DNA of 64,000 nucleotides, from assembly GCF_018991925.1 (NCBI RefSeq), contig NW_024753828.1:6135942-6199941 (forward strand). Direction: 5' to 3'. The translations under genes were made by a program, and so were the position numbers. Shown here piece by piece: positions 54,301-64,000 of the stretch. The notes beneath the pieces are model-generated. The model made no database searches. It saw only the letters and a program-made list of their open reading frames with translations, and was not told the origin of the DNA. Source of the DNA: Homarus americanus. Its lineage: Eukaryota > Arthropoda > Malacostraca > Decapoda > Nephropidae. The stretch's first letter is position 1. Every line of letters begins with the position of its first letter.

Positions 54301-55440
54301 GGCCAAGAGATAGTAGTAAGATTAGGAGCGGGAGATAGAGATTTGGACAGAGAGACAACTTAAAAAGAGACACTAGACGAAAATTAAGAGAGACTACAGT
54401 ATATTCGTGGGGCATGACGTCATCAGAGGTATTAGTCGATAATTTAGTCATTAACACGGCAGGTAAAGGTACGTCACTTTAGGTACTGTATTACACGGCG
54501 TAAAAAAATATCACGTGGGAATTTAATTAAACCAAATAATTACCTTAAGGAATAGATTAAGATTGACCACAATAACTCGGGAGGTTGACATGACATTTAT
54601 TTAAGTTTTATATCAAGAAGAATATAATGAAGTCTTTATTTAGATGATATACTTGATTAGGGTAATTTTATATATTATTTGGGGATTGGGATTATAAAAT
54701 ATGATTTATTTTAATTGCGAGGCTGAGGTTTTTTTCCTGGTAAATTCTCACACGATATATGTGAGTTAATGTTTTCAATTAACAAGATGAGTAATTGCTT
54801 CCATGTTTTACGATATTTTTTGTAACCTGAATATATATTTAATTAATACTAGACATCAAACCTGTCATTTATAAAAGTTATTTCCCGGTGGAGGTGATGA
54901 GGGATGGTGGGTGAATATTATAAATGCCTTCTACCCCGCCGAGAACTCGTGTGACGTCATCTGGCACCCTGGTGGTGTGGGACGCTTGATGCCGTTTGCA
55001 TTTTTCTGTTAAATTTTGAGAAAGGTTTTATGAATCAGTCAGTTCTTAGCGGTGAGCTGTGTCAAGCATATCTAATGGTGTTGCTATTAGTGTATGTCGT
55101 CCAGTAGGTCAGTTTATTCACAGTCCCAAATATCAGATAATTTTAAATGTTGTTTGTTGTAGACAGTGAACCTTAGTGTATGGTGCTTAATAACCCGTAG
55201 TAGTTGAACCACTAAAAAGTAGAAGTCACAGTATGAACTCAAATCCTTCTTCCCACCTCCCCCAAAAAACATTTAACTGGCTAGCCAGACCACAAAGTGT
55301 AAACCAGAGAGCGTATAGCCGGCCAACAGCAGCAGCTACTGGGGAAAAACTACCATATTCGGCACCAGGCACCATCCTCTGTATCCGGTCATTTGGCATT
55401 AGCAGCCGGCTGATATCTTTACATTAAATTATAGGTTTAT
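54300..55440. other. No gene recognised; possible promoter-like patch at 54920-54960
   Basis: AT-rich overall. A perfect CRE palindrome TGACGTCA lies at about 54952-54959, about 30 bp after a TATA-like 'tataaatg'. No adjacent coding exon was found. A 64-codon frame at 55233-55427 (plus) has no recognisable domain. Confidence 0.3.
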
Positions 55441-55465
55441 CATTTTTGGGTCGCGTTTATATAAT

Positions 55466-55471
55466 AATAAT

Positions 55472-55517
<46 letters not shown>

Positions 55518-55732
55518 GTTTTCCTCACTCTTGTTGGCCATAATCACCACAGTGCAGGATGCTTAATCATTCCTTTTCACTGCCATCAGTGTTGCTGTGG
55601 TTTTCACAACACGACACCAAACATCTGTTTTGTCTCTGTTGCTTCACACGCCATCAACCATCAGCAGCACGTCCGTCCCAGGCACCACACCCCACCACAC
55701 CACACCACACCACACCACACCACACCACACCA
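55466..55732. repeat. (AAT)n and (CCACA)n microsatellites
   Basis: (AAT)n at about 55466-55516, and a 5-bp CCACA array at about 55684-55732 (about nine units). Frames of poly-Ile and HHTTPHHT are artefacts. Confidence 0.9.
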
Positions 55733-55904
55733 TCATCTCCGGTTATTCGATCATGTCGCTGCTCCGTGGATGTCAGTCCCTCTCACTTATAGTGCATCCT
55801 TCACCCCATCTTTCCATCACCACCTCCTTGGTTCTCCCCTCACCCTTTTACCCTTTATCTCTCTTCAGAATTACACTCCCATTTTACCACTACATAATGT
55901 ATAT

Positions 55905-56075
55905 ACGTAATGCTGAGGCCAGTGGTCCGTGATCCCTCCATTGTTCTTGATAATTCTGCCACGGACTGTTTTGACGCCCGGTACTGTTCTTGATTCCACA
56001 GTGTTGGCTGTTAGACCATTCCTTGGGTCTACCAGCCTCCGTGTTAAGTATTTTCTTAAGTTCGTTCTGCATGAT
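55905..56075 (-). mobile_element. Dispersed retroelement fragment
   Basis: Minus-strand 'tatcaagaacaatggaggga' and 'ccactggcctc' match plus-strand 40575-40615, next to a LINE C-terminal remnant. The 60-codon minus frame here (EQWRDHGPL) is the translated counterpart of the one at 40500-40754. Class not determined. Confidence 0.4.
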
Positions 56076-56104
56076 AGCTTGGTGAGCTTGTAGTTATGTC
56101 CCCT

Positions 56105-56109
<5 letters not shown>

Positions 56110-56153
<44 letters not shown>

Positions 56154-56412
56154 CCAGAATAACTACGCTGTGTTGAGTCTCATGAGCGTTTTATGAGTTA
56201 GTTAACTACCGAGCTGGACGACCACCCGGCCAGCACCACCCGGTTATCACCACCCACCCAACACTACCCACCCAACACCACCCACCCACCCAACACCACT
56301 CATCCACCCAACACCACTCATCCACCCAACACCACATCTCCACCCAACACCACTCACCATCCACCCAAACACCACTCACCTAGCACCACCCATCCACCCA
56401 GCAGCACCCACC
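56110..56412. repeat. (CA)n and CCACCCAACA-type repeat
   Basis: (AC)n at about 56113-56150, then a degenerate 'ccacccaacaccac' array at about 56222-56405. Noncoding. Confidence 0.85.
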
Positions 56413-56589
56413 GTCATTATACCTATCCTATATCCTATACATCCTTGACTCGTCTATCCCAGGCTAGAGTCTCTATCCTCATCTCATCCCTCTATCACTG
56501 TCTACGTGGAGGAGAGAGAGAGAGAGAGAGAGAGATCCCCCTATTTACTATCCTTATCTATCCAACTTAGTGTGTCCTTCTCGACCCCC

Positions 56590-57085
56590 CATCCTCCTTC
56601 TCATCCTCCTCCCTGAAAGTCCCCCTCCTCCTCCCCTGACCCTCCTCCTCCCCTGACCCTCTCCTGACCCCTCCTCTCTGACCCCCTCCTCCTGACCCTC
56701 CTCCCCTGACCCTCCTCCCCTCCCTCCTCCCTGACCCCTCCTCCTGACCCCCCTCCTCCTCCTCCTGACCTCCTCCTGACCTCCTCCCCTCCTCCTCCCT
56801 GACCTCCTCCTCCTCCTGACCTCCTCCTCCCTGACCCCTCCTCCTGACCTCCTCCCTGACCCCTCCTCCCCTGACCCTCCTCCCCTGACCCCCTCCTCCC
56901 CTGACCTCCCCCTGACCCCCTCCTCCCTGACCCTCCTCCCCTGACCCCTCCTCCCCTGACCTCCCTCCTCCCCTGACCCCTCCTCCCTCCTCCCCTCCTC
57001 CCCCTCCCCCTCTGACTCCCCTGACCCCTCCTCCTGACCTCCTCCCTGACCTCCTCCTGATCCCTCCCCTGACTCCCTGACCCAC
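56590..57085. repeat. Pyrimidine-rich minisatellite (CTCCTCCCCTGACCC)n, about 495 bp
   Basis: Degenerate 10-15-bp units of CTCC/TCCCCTGACC with almost no purines except the GA of each unit. The minus strand therefore reads as Gly/Arg/Glu-rich frames of over 170 codons that are not real genes. A (GA)n at about 56512-56536 precedes it. The purine strand has G-run spacing compatible with G-quadruplex or triplex structure. Confidence 0.9.
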
Positions 57086-57214
57086 CCCCTCAAAACATCT
57101 CTGCAGTAAGAAAGTTAAAAAGGACCCCTGTAAAATCCTTCAACCTCAGACTCATCCATCCTGTAGTGACTGCTGCAGCGCCTTCAGTATCTCTGCAGCG
57201 CTGAGGGAGGACAG

Positions 57215-57502
57215 AGGGCTGCAGCAGTAAGGGGGGAGGAGGGAGGAAACAAAGAGGAGAGAGGTCATGAGGATGGGAGGGAAAGATAGAGGACAGATGG
57301 GAAGGAAAGGTGGAAGGAAGGGGTAAGGTAGGAGGGAAGGGGGAAGGGGTAGGAGGGTAGGGGGAAGGAGTAGGAGGGAAGGGGGAAGGGGGTAGGAGGG
57401 AAGGAAAGGCAAGAGGGGAGAAGGAAAGTGAGCCAAGTGGACGGAAGGAATTGGAAGAAAGAGGGAAGGAAGGAGGGAGGGAAGGAAGGAGGGAGGGAAA
57501 CT
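57215..57502. repeat. Purine-rich block (GGGAAGG)n
   Basis: About 290 bp of GA-only sequence built from 'gggaaggggg' and 'taggaggg' words. It has opposite strand asymmetry to the preceding block (56590-57085). Ser/Pro/Leu-rich minus frames are artefacts. Confidence 0.85.
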
Positions 57503-57596
57503 TTGTCTCAACATCCAGCGGTCTCTTTAAATCTCCAACGCCTGCATCACTGTTTACGCTGCCCGAGTCCTGCTGGTTGTCACTGGTTTATGGGGC

Positions 57597-57598
<2 letters not shown>

Positions 57599-57653
<55 letters not shown>

Positions 57654-57783
57654 CAAGACGCTCCTCTCTCTCTCTCTCTCTCTCTCAGCCCTCAGACGTG
57701 ATTTGGCCACTGGTCTCAAGATGGATCACTCAGTTTGGGTGTGTCGTCCCAGATGGGTGCTTGGTTAGGTTAGGAAGGTGGTC

Positions 57784-57873
<90 letters not shown>
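57599..57873. repeat. (GA)n, (CT)n and (TATC)n microsatellites
   Basis: (GA)n at 57599-57651, (CT)n at 57662-57686 and a tetranucleotide (TATC)n at about 57786-57873. 'ttggttaggttagg' at 57760-57773 is a short TTAGG-like piece. Confidence 0.95.
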
Positions 57874-57874
<1 letters not shown>

Positions 57875-57937
57875 GTCTCTGTCTGTCTCTGGTGTCGTGG
57901 TGGTCTGAAACCAGTTACTGTATCTCGTCTTGGCACG

Positions 57938-58262
57938 TGGCCCCGAGATTCATCCACGTGGCCCTGAGACTCACCCACTTGGCCCTGAGACTCATCCACA
58001 TGGCCCTGAGACTCATCCACTTGGCCCTGAGACTCATCCACATGTCCCTGAGACTCATCCATTTGGCCCTGAGACTCATCCACTTGGCCCTGAGACTCAT
58101 CTATGTGGCCCTGCGACTCATCCACTTGGCCCTGAGACTCATCTATGTGGCCCTGCGACTCATCCACTTGGCCCTGAGACTCCTCCACGTGGCCCGGAGA
58201 CTCCTCCACGTGGCCCGGAGACTCATCTATGTGGCCCTAAGATTCATCCACGTGGCCCCTGA
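57938..58262. repeat. 21-bp minisatellite, about 15 copies
   Basis: Unit 'ggccctgagactcatccact' plus t, with changes mainly in the last six bases (cacttg, cacatg, tatgtg). A 21-bp period keeps frames open, so the plus strand reads LALRLIH or GPETHPL repeats and the minus strand DESQGQV repeats. None shows codon evidence of selection: substitutions hit all positions. Confidence 0.93.
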
Positions 58263-58347
58263 CACCAAATTAGAGTTGGTCTGGTGGAGTGGTCATGAAG
58301 GAACAGCTGCTGAGACCATAGGAAAAACGTCAGCTGATAAAAGAACC

Positions 58348-58350
<3 letters not shown>

Positions 58351-58409
<59 letters not shown>

Positions 58410-58906
58410 GATTAATAGCTAAGAGTAAACCAATTTCCTCGTTAATTCTACTGTCTCCTCTACCATCTCAGTTCCATTAACTCCCGACATTGTAAACTGT
58501 ACACCTGTCTCTATATCGTTACTGTATGGTTATTACCTGTCTCTCATTACTGAACTATAACAGGTGAAAGTGTCCTGTACGTCTCTTTACAACCATCACT
58601 GAGCTCTCTCTCTCTCTCTCTCTCTCATGGCTTTTAAATGAACCTGTTAAAATATTTTCTCTTGTCAACAGTCTAGAGGAAAATATTCAACTTATAAATA
58701 TGTGAAAACTACGTCCTGGTCTGTTGCTAGAGAGAGACAGTCGAGATAAGAGAGACACGGGAGGGGGGGGTAAAGAGACAGAGAGGGGGATGAATCTCTC
58801 GGCTAATGGTTGTTTGGTGGTGATGAAAGAGACTGTCCTCGGAGATTGAGTCGAGGACGAGTGATTGGGTTGATGGGGCAGAGAGATACACACATACACA
58901 TACACA

Positions 58907-58943
<37 letters not shown>

Positions 58944-59025
58944 ATACACCAGCACGATGGGATATGACGACTGATTTTGCAGACTACGCGGATGACTGAC
59001 TGACTGACTGACTGACTGACTGTGT
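58351..59025. repeat. (GA)n, (CT)n, (CA)n, (GACT)n microsatellites
   Basis: (GA)n at 58351-58407, (CT)n at about 58605-58625, (CA)n at about 58894-58945 and (GACT)n at about 58995-59021. Sequence between them has no gene signal. Confidence 0.9.
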
Positions 59026-61050
59026 ATTGGATAATTTAACTGAGAAAATAAATGGATTAAATTAGTGGTTTATGATTCAGGTGTACGTAAGTCGTATCTT
59101 GATTTTTGTGTATTGTTGAGCAGCTTGATGCCATAAGGAAGATGATAACTATAGACGTTACAACAAGAACAAATTTCGGCTCTAACATTTGAACCACGTA
59201 AGAGTGACGCAGTTTTACCGAAGTGGCCACAAATGATGTTATTGGACGAAAAAAAAAGGATGCTGTTTTAAGGGTTAGTGTAGAGTATGTTAACAGCGTC
59301 CTTCCATAGACTGCTCCCCAACAGACACATCTAGCAGTAGCCGTGAAAGCTCATAGCCTCATCACAGCCCAGCAATATTGCATCTGGGAGCCGAGACATC
59401 TACCCCGGGCGAGGCTTTGGACGACACACATAACAACCAATAACAAACACTATCAGAACTTCTTCCTCAGATTCCGCACATAAAAATTTCCATAACTCTC
59501 TGCAGCCAACACAGCTTTGCTATAAAATGTCCCTCTTTTTTCCTCCGGGGTGTGGGGGAGGGGAGGGTGGGGGTGTGGTGGAGGGTCGGGTAGGGGGGTT
59601 GGGGGAGGCAGAGACGAGGCACTGCTGGTCTTGGTGTAAACAGAGAGCAGGGGACGGACCCGGAAGAAGAATAACAGCTGTGTGTGTGTCCAGGCTTATG
59701 ACTACGAGTGAGTCTGATGAAATAGAAAGACAATCAGCTGTGTCTTGGTAGTACATGAACAGTGTGGTGGAGATGAATGGCTACTGGCACACGAGAGGCT
59801 AAAAAGTGAGTCTTTTGGTGTGACTTAGCAGAGTCTTATGACGAAAATGATGTGTCAGCGTGGCAGATCACAGCTCCGTTATGTCAGCAGAGTCAGGCAG
59901 TAACCCTCCCTTCTTGGAATTCTGGGACCACGCCCCTCTCCCTCTGAAGTCTGGAACCACGCCCCCTCCCTCTCAACTCTGCAGGGACCACGCCCCCTCC
60001 CACCAGACTAATGAATATACCTGTCTCAGCCGGACTAATCATTATCGCTCCTCAAAAAGAATGGAAAGTTTCTGCTCAGGTAATTCCCTTGAGAGAGACT
60101 TTTAAAGCTGATATTATTTCTACCTGTATAAGAAGTGGGCTATCACTAGCAAGTCTACGGACTTGGCGCACCCTCATTCAACTACTACACGATATTGGCT
60201 AAAATCATTACTGTAATCACCTGTTAGGAAAGGTAATGTTAGGAGGTGATGACACACAGGTACAGGTAGTTAAGGGGACATCAAAGGTGAATCTAATTAT
60301 AACAAGGTTCATCTCACACCATTACAAAAAAACAAACTCGCTCTTTAACAGCCGATTATTGTGACTAAGTAGAGGAAATGACATATTTAACTCCTCCACT
60401 TTAAGGTATCAATACTCACTCACTCACTCACTCTCTAGATGACGGAGAAAAAATAGTTTGAATTAGACCAAGTTAGGGATTTAGGTTTGGATTAGATCAA
60501 ATTCGGTTTAGATTAGATTAAGTTACATTAAGTTAGATTTGGGGAATTATCAACTTGGGTAATTAGGCTCAGTTAGATTTAAATTATCCCAAATCATGTT
60601 ACGTTTTATTAAGATATAATCATTTTTTTTCCATTACGTAAATTCTGGTTAAAGAGAAACACAAATATCCGGCACAGGTAAAAATCAAGGTAAAGTCTTC
60701 AGGTAAATTAATTTATACATAAACCTGGCCGACAGGATGAATACTTTGTTTTAATATTAACAGTATATAAAGAGCAAAGTTTGTCTCATATTTGCGTCAT
60801 ATCATTAAACCTGATTTTTTATCTTGTCAAATTCAAAGTTTGACTCATATTTGCGTCACAATAAAACACTGATCTTGTATCTCGCCGAATTTAGTCCATC
60901 ACTGTTAACGTCTTATACTCACCAAGCTCATTGTCCTGTTGGAGGTGCACACAGGCCTTCAAGCTGGCAAAGCCTTGGACATATATTTACAAAAAAATTT
61001 ATGGCAATGTATTTTGGGGAATATATATATGTAGAGATTGATGACCTAAC
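59026..61050. other. No established gene; G-rich patch and GC-box cluster
   Basis: A G-run cluster lies at 59547-59610 (plus). Three ACCACGCCCC boxes lie at about 59924-59996, followed by ATGGAAAGTTTCTGCTCAG|GTAATT at about 60061, which could be the start of a short first coding exon (MESFCS). No homology supports this. The rest (60240-61050) is AT-rich with TTAGATTA-type repetition at 60460-60600. Confidence 0.3.
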
Positions 61051-61054
61051 CTGA

Positions 61055-61085
61055 CCTAACCTAACCTAACCTAACCTAACCTAAC
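61055..61085 (-). repeat. Interstitial telomere-like (TTAGG)n
   Basis: Six uninterrupted CCTAA units on the plus strand, equal to TTAGG on the minus strand, the usual arthropod telomere repeat. Preceded by degenerate CCTGA units from 61043. Confidence 0.8.
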
Positions 61086-61434
61086 ACAGACTCTACCTAA
61101 TATACAACTGTAATAAATGTTACCATGAGGATAAGACATATACTACCACACACTCAGACATTCAGACTATCCAGGTCTAGCCGGAGGGAAGGTCGCCACC
61201 GCCTGCCAATATGTGAGCTCTTGATAAATCCAAACCGAATTTTTAGCATCAACTTATAAGTATGAAGAAAAACACATGGAATAAATGAAGTAATGCAATA
61301 TTTTTAATTGTATTTTACTTTATGGAGACAGAACAGTGCCGTAGACATATTCTGTGGTCCGGGATTGTAGGTTAACACAAAAAGTGACAGAAACGAAATT
61401 TTCTGACGTTTTGTTGACTTTTTTGTTTGTGACC

Positions 61435-61489
61435 CTGTATGTATGTATGTATGTATGTATGTATGTATTTATGTATGTATGTATGTATG
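61435..61489. repeat. (ATGT)n microsatellite
   Basis: Tetranucleotide repeat with one ATTT interruption, directly abutting the Penelope-like fragment that begins at 61490. Confidence 0.95.
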
Positions 61490-61715
61490 TCGATAAAATC
61501 ACACAGGAAAAGGGGAGACAATGGAGCACCTTAACTTTCGTCTTTATTCAAGACATCTTCAGAGGCAACTGAATTTACAGGGCCTGAGGGAGGCTTATGT
61601 ACACAGGGTGACCTTACTAAACATGAGGTCAGTCCTTGTAATTCAGTTGCCTCTAAAGATGTCATGAATAAAGACGAAAGTTAAGGCGCTCCATTGTTTC
61701 CCTTATCCATGTTTC
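61490..61715. mobile_element. Inverted pair of Penelope-like 3' fragments
   Basis: A minus-oriented copy (about 61490-61625) and a plus-oriented copy (about 61637-61710) share 'gaataaagacgaaagttaag', so the locus is an imperfect palindrome. The minus copy has CTGAAGA (61556-61562) and GAAA (61536-61539) around a GTCTT/AAGAC stem. The plus copy has CTAAAGA, a core change. The minus copy matches 11979-12110. Confidence 0.5.
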
Positions 61716-61743
61716 CATTGTGGATCTACATGAAGTATGAAGT

Positions 61744-61829
61744 ATGTACAGCAGCAGTAAGGAAGAATCTCCCTCTCAAGTTGTGTTTGACGAGTCACTC
61801 ATCAAAGTGATTGTGGACAAAGATAACCG
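61744..61829 (+). CDS. Candidate short coding exon (weak)
   Basis: From ATG at 61744 the frame reads MYSSSKEESPSQVVFDESLI and continues KVIVDKDN up to CG|GTAATT. If unspliced it stops at once (29 codons). Codon pattern and amino-acid mix look protein-like and the sequence is not repetitive, unlike its surroundings. I recognise no family. It could be chance. Confidence 0.2.
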
Positions 61830-62415
61830 GTAATTACTGATGCTTTTGACTGCCTTCTTTATCATCCTTCTTTATTCTTCTTCTTCACTGGCGTCTTGAG
61901 ACCTGAGTCAAGGAGGACGTGGAGTTGTAGTTGTGTTATGAGCTGGGTGTAGAGGGAGGGTGATGGGGGGTACTAGAGGTGCACATCCTTAGAGAGAATC
62001 ATGAGGTAGATGGGAAGGTAAGGTGAATCATAGTGAGGGAGGGAAGGAGAAGTAGGTAGTTAGGATGAGGTGAGCGGGGTGGAGAGGGTAAACAAGTGAG
62101 GTATGTAGTTAAGGATGGAGGAGAGGAGAGGGAGGGAGAGAGGGAGAATGAATCAGGATAAAGTCTCCAGGTGGGACGAGTGTTGAACCAGCCCTTTGAG
62201 ACAGATGAATTAACTAGCAGGTGATCGCTTCAAAGACTGAGATTAATACAGCGGTGCTCTGTTGAAAGGGATGCTCAGGAGTGACTCGATTTTTATTGCA
62301 TTTTTTTAAGATAAGACTACACAGGGGGCTGACTGTTGCAAGACGGGAAGCTGTGTGTTGCAAAGGCAGAAGGGTTGAGAATTATAGGATGAGGGAGATG
62401 TGTTGAAGGCGCTGT

Positions 62416-62745
62416 TGTGGGTGTTGCAGTAGTCTGTTGCAAAGGTTGTGGGTGTTGCGGTAGTCTGTTGCAAAGGTTGTGGGTGTTGCAGTAGTCTGTT
62501 GCAAAGGTTGTGGGTGTTGCGGTAGTCTGTTGCAAAGGTTGTGGGTGTTGCGGTAGTCTGTTGCAAAGGTTGTGGGTGTTCTGGTAGTCTGTTGCAAAGG
62601 TTGTGGGTGTTGCGGTAGTCTGTTGCAAAGGTTGTGGGTGTTGCGGTAGTCTGTTGCAAAGGTTGTGGGTGTTGTAGTCTGTTGCTGTGGGTGTTGGTAG
62701 TCTGTTGCAAAGATTGTGGGTGTTGTGGTAGTCTGCTGCAAGATG
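62416..62745. repeat. 31-bp minisatellite, about 10 copies
   Basis: Unit 'tgttgcggtagtctgttgca' plus 'aaggttgtggg' (31 bp) with single-base variants (gcggta/gcagta/ctggta). Since 31 is not a multiple of 3, each minus frame cycles through all three readings, giving three overlapping frames with a 31-residue period (Asn/His/Gln/Thr-rich). These are artefacts. (CA)n follows at 62759-62795. Confidence 0.95.
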
Positions 62746-62755
62746 TCCACATGTT

Positions 62756-62797
<42 letters not shown>

Positions 62798-63097
62798 GAA
62801 ACTAAACCACCACTCACCTTCACTCCCTTCCTCCCTTCCTTCCCTCTCACCCTCTCTCTCCCTCCCTCCTTCCCTCCCTCTCTCCCTCACTTACTCTCGC
62901 CTCCGCCCTTCAAGAATACACGCGCACAAATAATGATTTACCGTTGGCCCATCACAAGTGGAGGGGCAAGCAGCTCACACGGCCAAGTCGGACCAGCTTC
63001 ACCCCAGCACACCTCTTTTACGACAAGGCGAGGATCGTTTTATCTTCCTGTTATCTCTTGAAGGATGATCCAGCGTCCAGAAGTTGAGGATGAGGAT

Positions 63098-63539
63098 GTA
63101 TAGGTGGATGGGAGGTGGAGGATGGTGTTGTGTAGGTGGAGGGGAGGTGGAGGATGGTGATGTGTAGGTGGAGGGGAGGTGGAGGATGGTGATGTGTAGG
63201 TGGAGGGGAGGTGGAGGATGTGTGTAGGTGGGGGGGAGGGGAGGATGGTGTTGTGTAGGTGGAGGGGAGGTGAAAGAGGATGGTGTTGTGTAGGTGGAGG
63301 GGAGGTGGAGGATGTAGGTGAGGATGGTAGGTGGGAGGGGAGGAGGATGGTGTGTGTGTAGGTGGGAGGGGAGGAGGATGGTGTTGTGTAGGTGGAGGGG
63401 AGGTGGAGGATGGTGATGAGGTGGAGGGGAGGGAGGATGGTGTTGTGTAGGTGGAGGGAGGTGGAGGATGGTGATGTGTAGGAGGAGGTGGAGGATGGTG
63501 AAGGATGAGGCTGTGGGCGGAGTGGGTGGAAGAAGAAGA

Positions 63540-63606
<67 letters not shown>
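63098..63606. repeat. 32-bp G-rich minisatellite plus (GA)n
   Basis: Unit 'ggatggtgttgtgtaggtgg' plus 'aggggaggtgga' (32 bp), about 11 copies to 63495 with deletions in several. Then 'gaagaagaagaa' and (GA)n at about 63543-63606. Strong G strand bias. Noncoding. Confidence 0.92.
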
Positions 63607-63608
<2 letters not shown>

Positions 63609-63718
63609 AATACAGACTTACACTACCCCCTGAATACCTGCAGAAAAAGATATCTTATAGATACCATTAACACTGAGCTGCCAGACTCCCCTCCCTCCCT
63701 CCTTCCCTTCCCTCCAGT

Positions 63719-63887
63719 AGACTGTACGAGAGAGAAGCACTATGACGACCTATCTGTCTGGACGATCTCCAAGACACTCTCATAGTCCTGAAGTCCGTCC
63801 GTACGTAGTGTCTGTTCAATGCCCTAAGAACGCCATAGTGGATCGAGTTCAAACTTGATGTATTGGTTGACATCACTGACATCAAAG
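63719..63887 (+). other. Candidate exon-like segment near window end (weak)
   Basis: Bounded by a pyrimidine tract plus CCTCCAG (63695-63717) and a donor-like TCAAAG|GTGAGATC at about 63887. The last part reads WIEFKLDVLVDITDIK in one frame, but stops occur earlier in every frame, so a full-length coding exon is not supported. A UTR exon, an old pseudo-exon or chance are all possible. Confidence 0.2.
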
Positions 63888-64000
63888 GTGAGATCAGCAA
63901 GGTAGTATTGTGGTAAATTAATTGTCGTTGTTATGGTTTGTGCTTCTTAAAGAGGTTGGTGCGGTAATCGGTCACCTTCACTGATAGTTAATTTGAATAT

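Noticed and set aside
56554..57093. 179- and 172-codon Gly/Arg/Glu-rich minus frames resembling RGG proteins
   Set aside because: Translation of a CTCC-rich tandem repeat; two frames give equivalent low-complexity products and no flanking exon structure exists.
57778..58422. 214-codon plus frame with LALRLIH repeats
   Set aside because: Joins a (TATC)n microsatellite, the 21-bp minisatellite and a (GA)n; no domain and no conserved ends.
62306..62890. 194-codon Gln/Asn/Thr-rich minus frame, prion-like in composition
   Set aside because: 31-bp repeat artefact; three frames cycle through the same 31-residue period.

Overview
This is a nuclear genome window from an arthropod, most likely a decapod crustacean. 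The evidence is small spliced exons in large AT-rich introns, a dense load of CR1-like and other non-LTR retrotransposons, tRNA-derived SINEs, hAT, Tc1 and pogo/Tigger-type DNA elements, long simple-sequence arrays, a peritrophin-type (chitin-binding) exon, and short (TTAGG)n tracts matching the arthropod telomere unit. The species call is inference. There is no bacterial or organellar signature.

Three host genes can be supported, all on the minus strand. (1) A complete six-exon BPHL (valacyclovir hydrolase-like serine hydrolase) occupies 921-11751; the joined reading frame gives 278 aa with a mitochondrial-type leader and an intact Ser-Asp-His triad. (2) A complete six-exon nucleotide-sugar transporter of the SLC35A2/A3 group occupies 35805-41208 (405 aa) and has an unusually long hydrophilic loop. 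(3) One exon (51741-51909) with the C-terminal half of a chitin-binding type-2 domain runs into a 99-base assembly gap. The three genes have no evident functional link. A few weaker candidate exons on the plus strand at 60-64 kb are listed with low confidence.

Most of the rest is transposable elements, and several form readable nested stacks. An LTR retroelement (12210-15515) carries a CR1-like LINE inside its 5' LTR. A solo LTR of the same family sits inside a SINE (10225-10770). A second CR1-like copy (44075-47411) is split by two hAT-type elements, each with perfect 8-bp target duplications; one still encodes both ends of a transposase. pogo/Tigger-like elements with TACAG...CTGTA ends occur throughout the left two thirds. 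Penelope-like fragments at 12.0 and 61.5 kb carry a hammerhead-like core.

From about 52.4 kb to the end the character changes. The sequence is dominated by microsatellites and by at least six different minisatellites (units of 21, 31, 32 and other lengths), with polypurine/polypyrimidine blocks and a short telomere-like tract. Almost every long open frame there is a repeat artefact.
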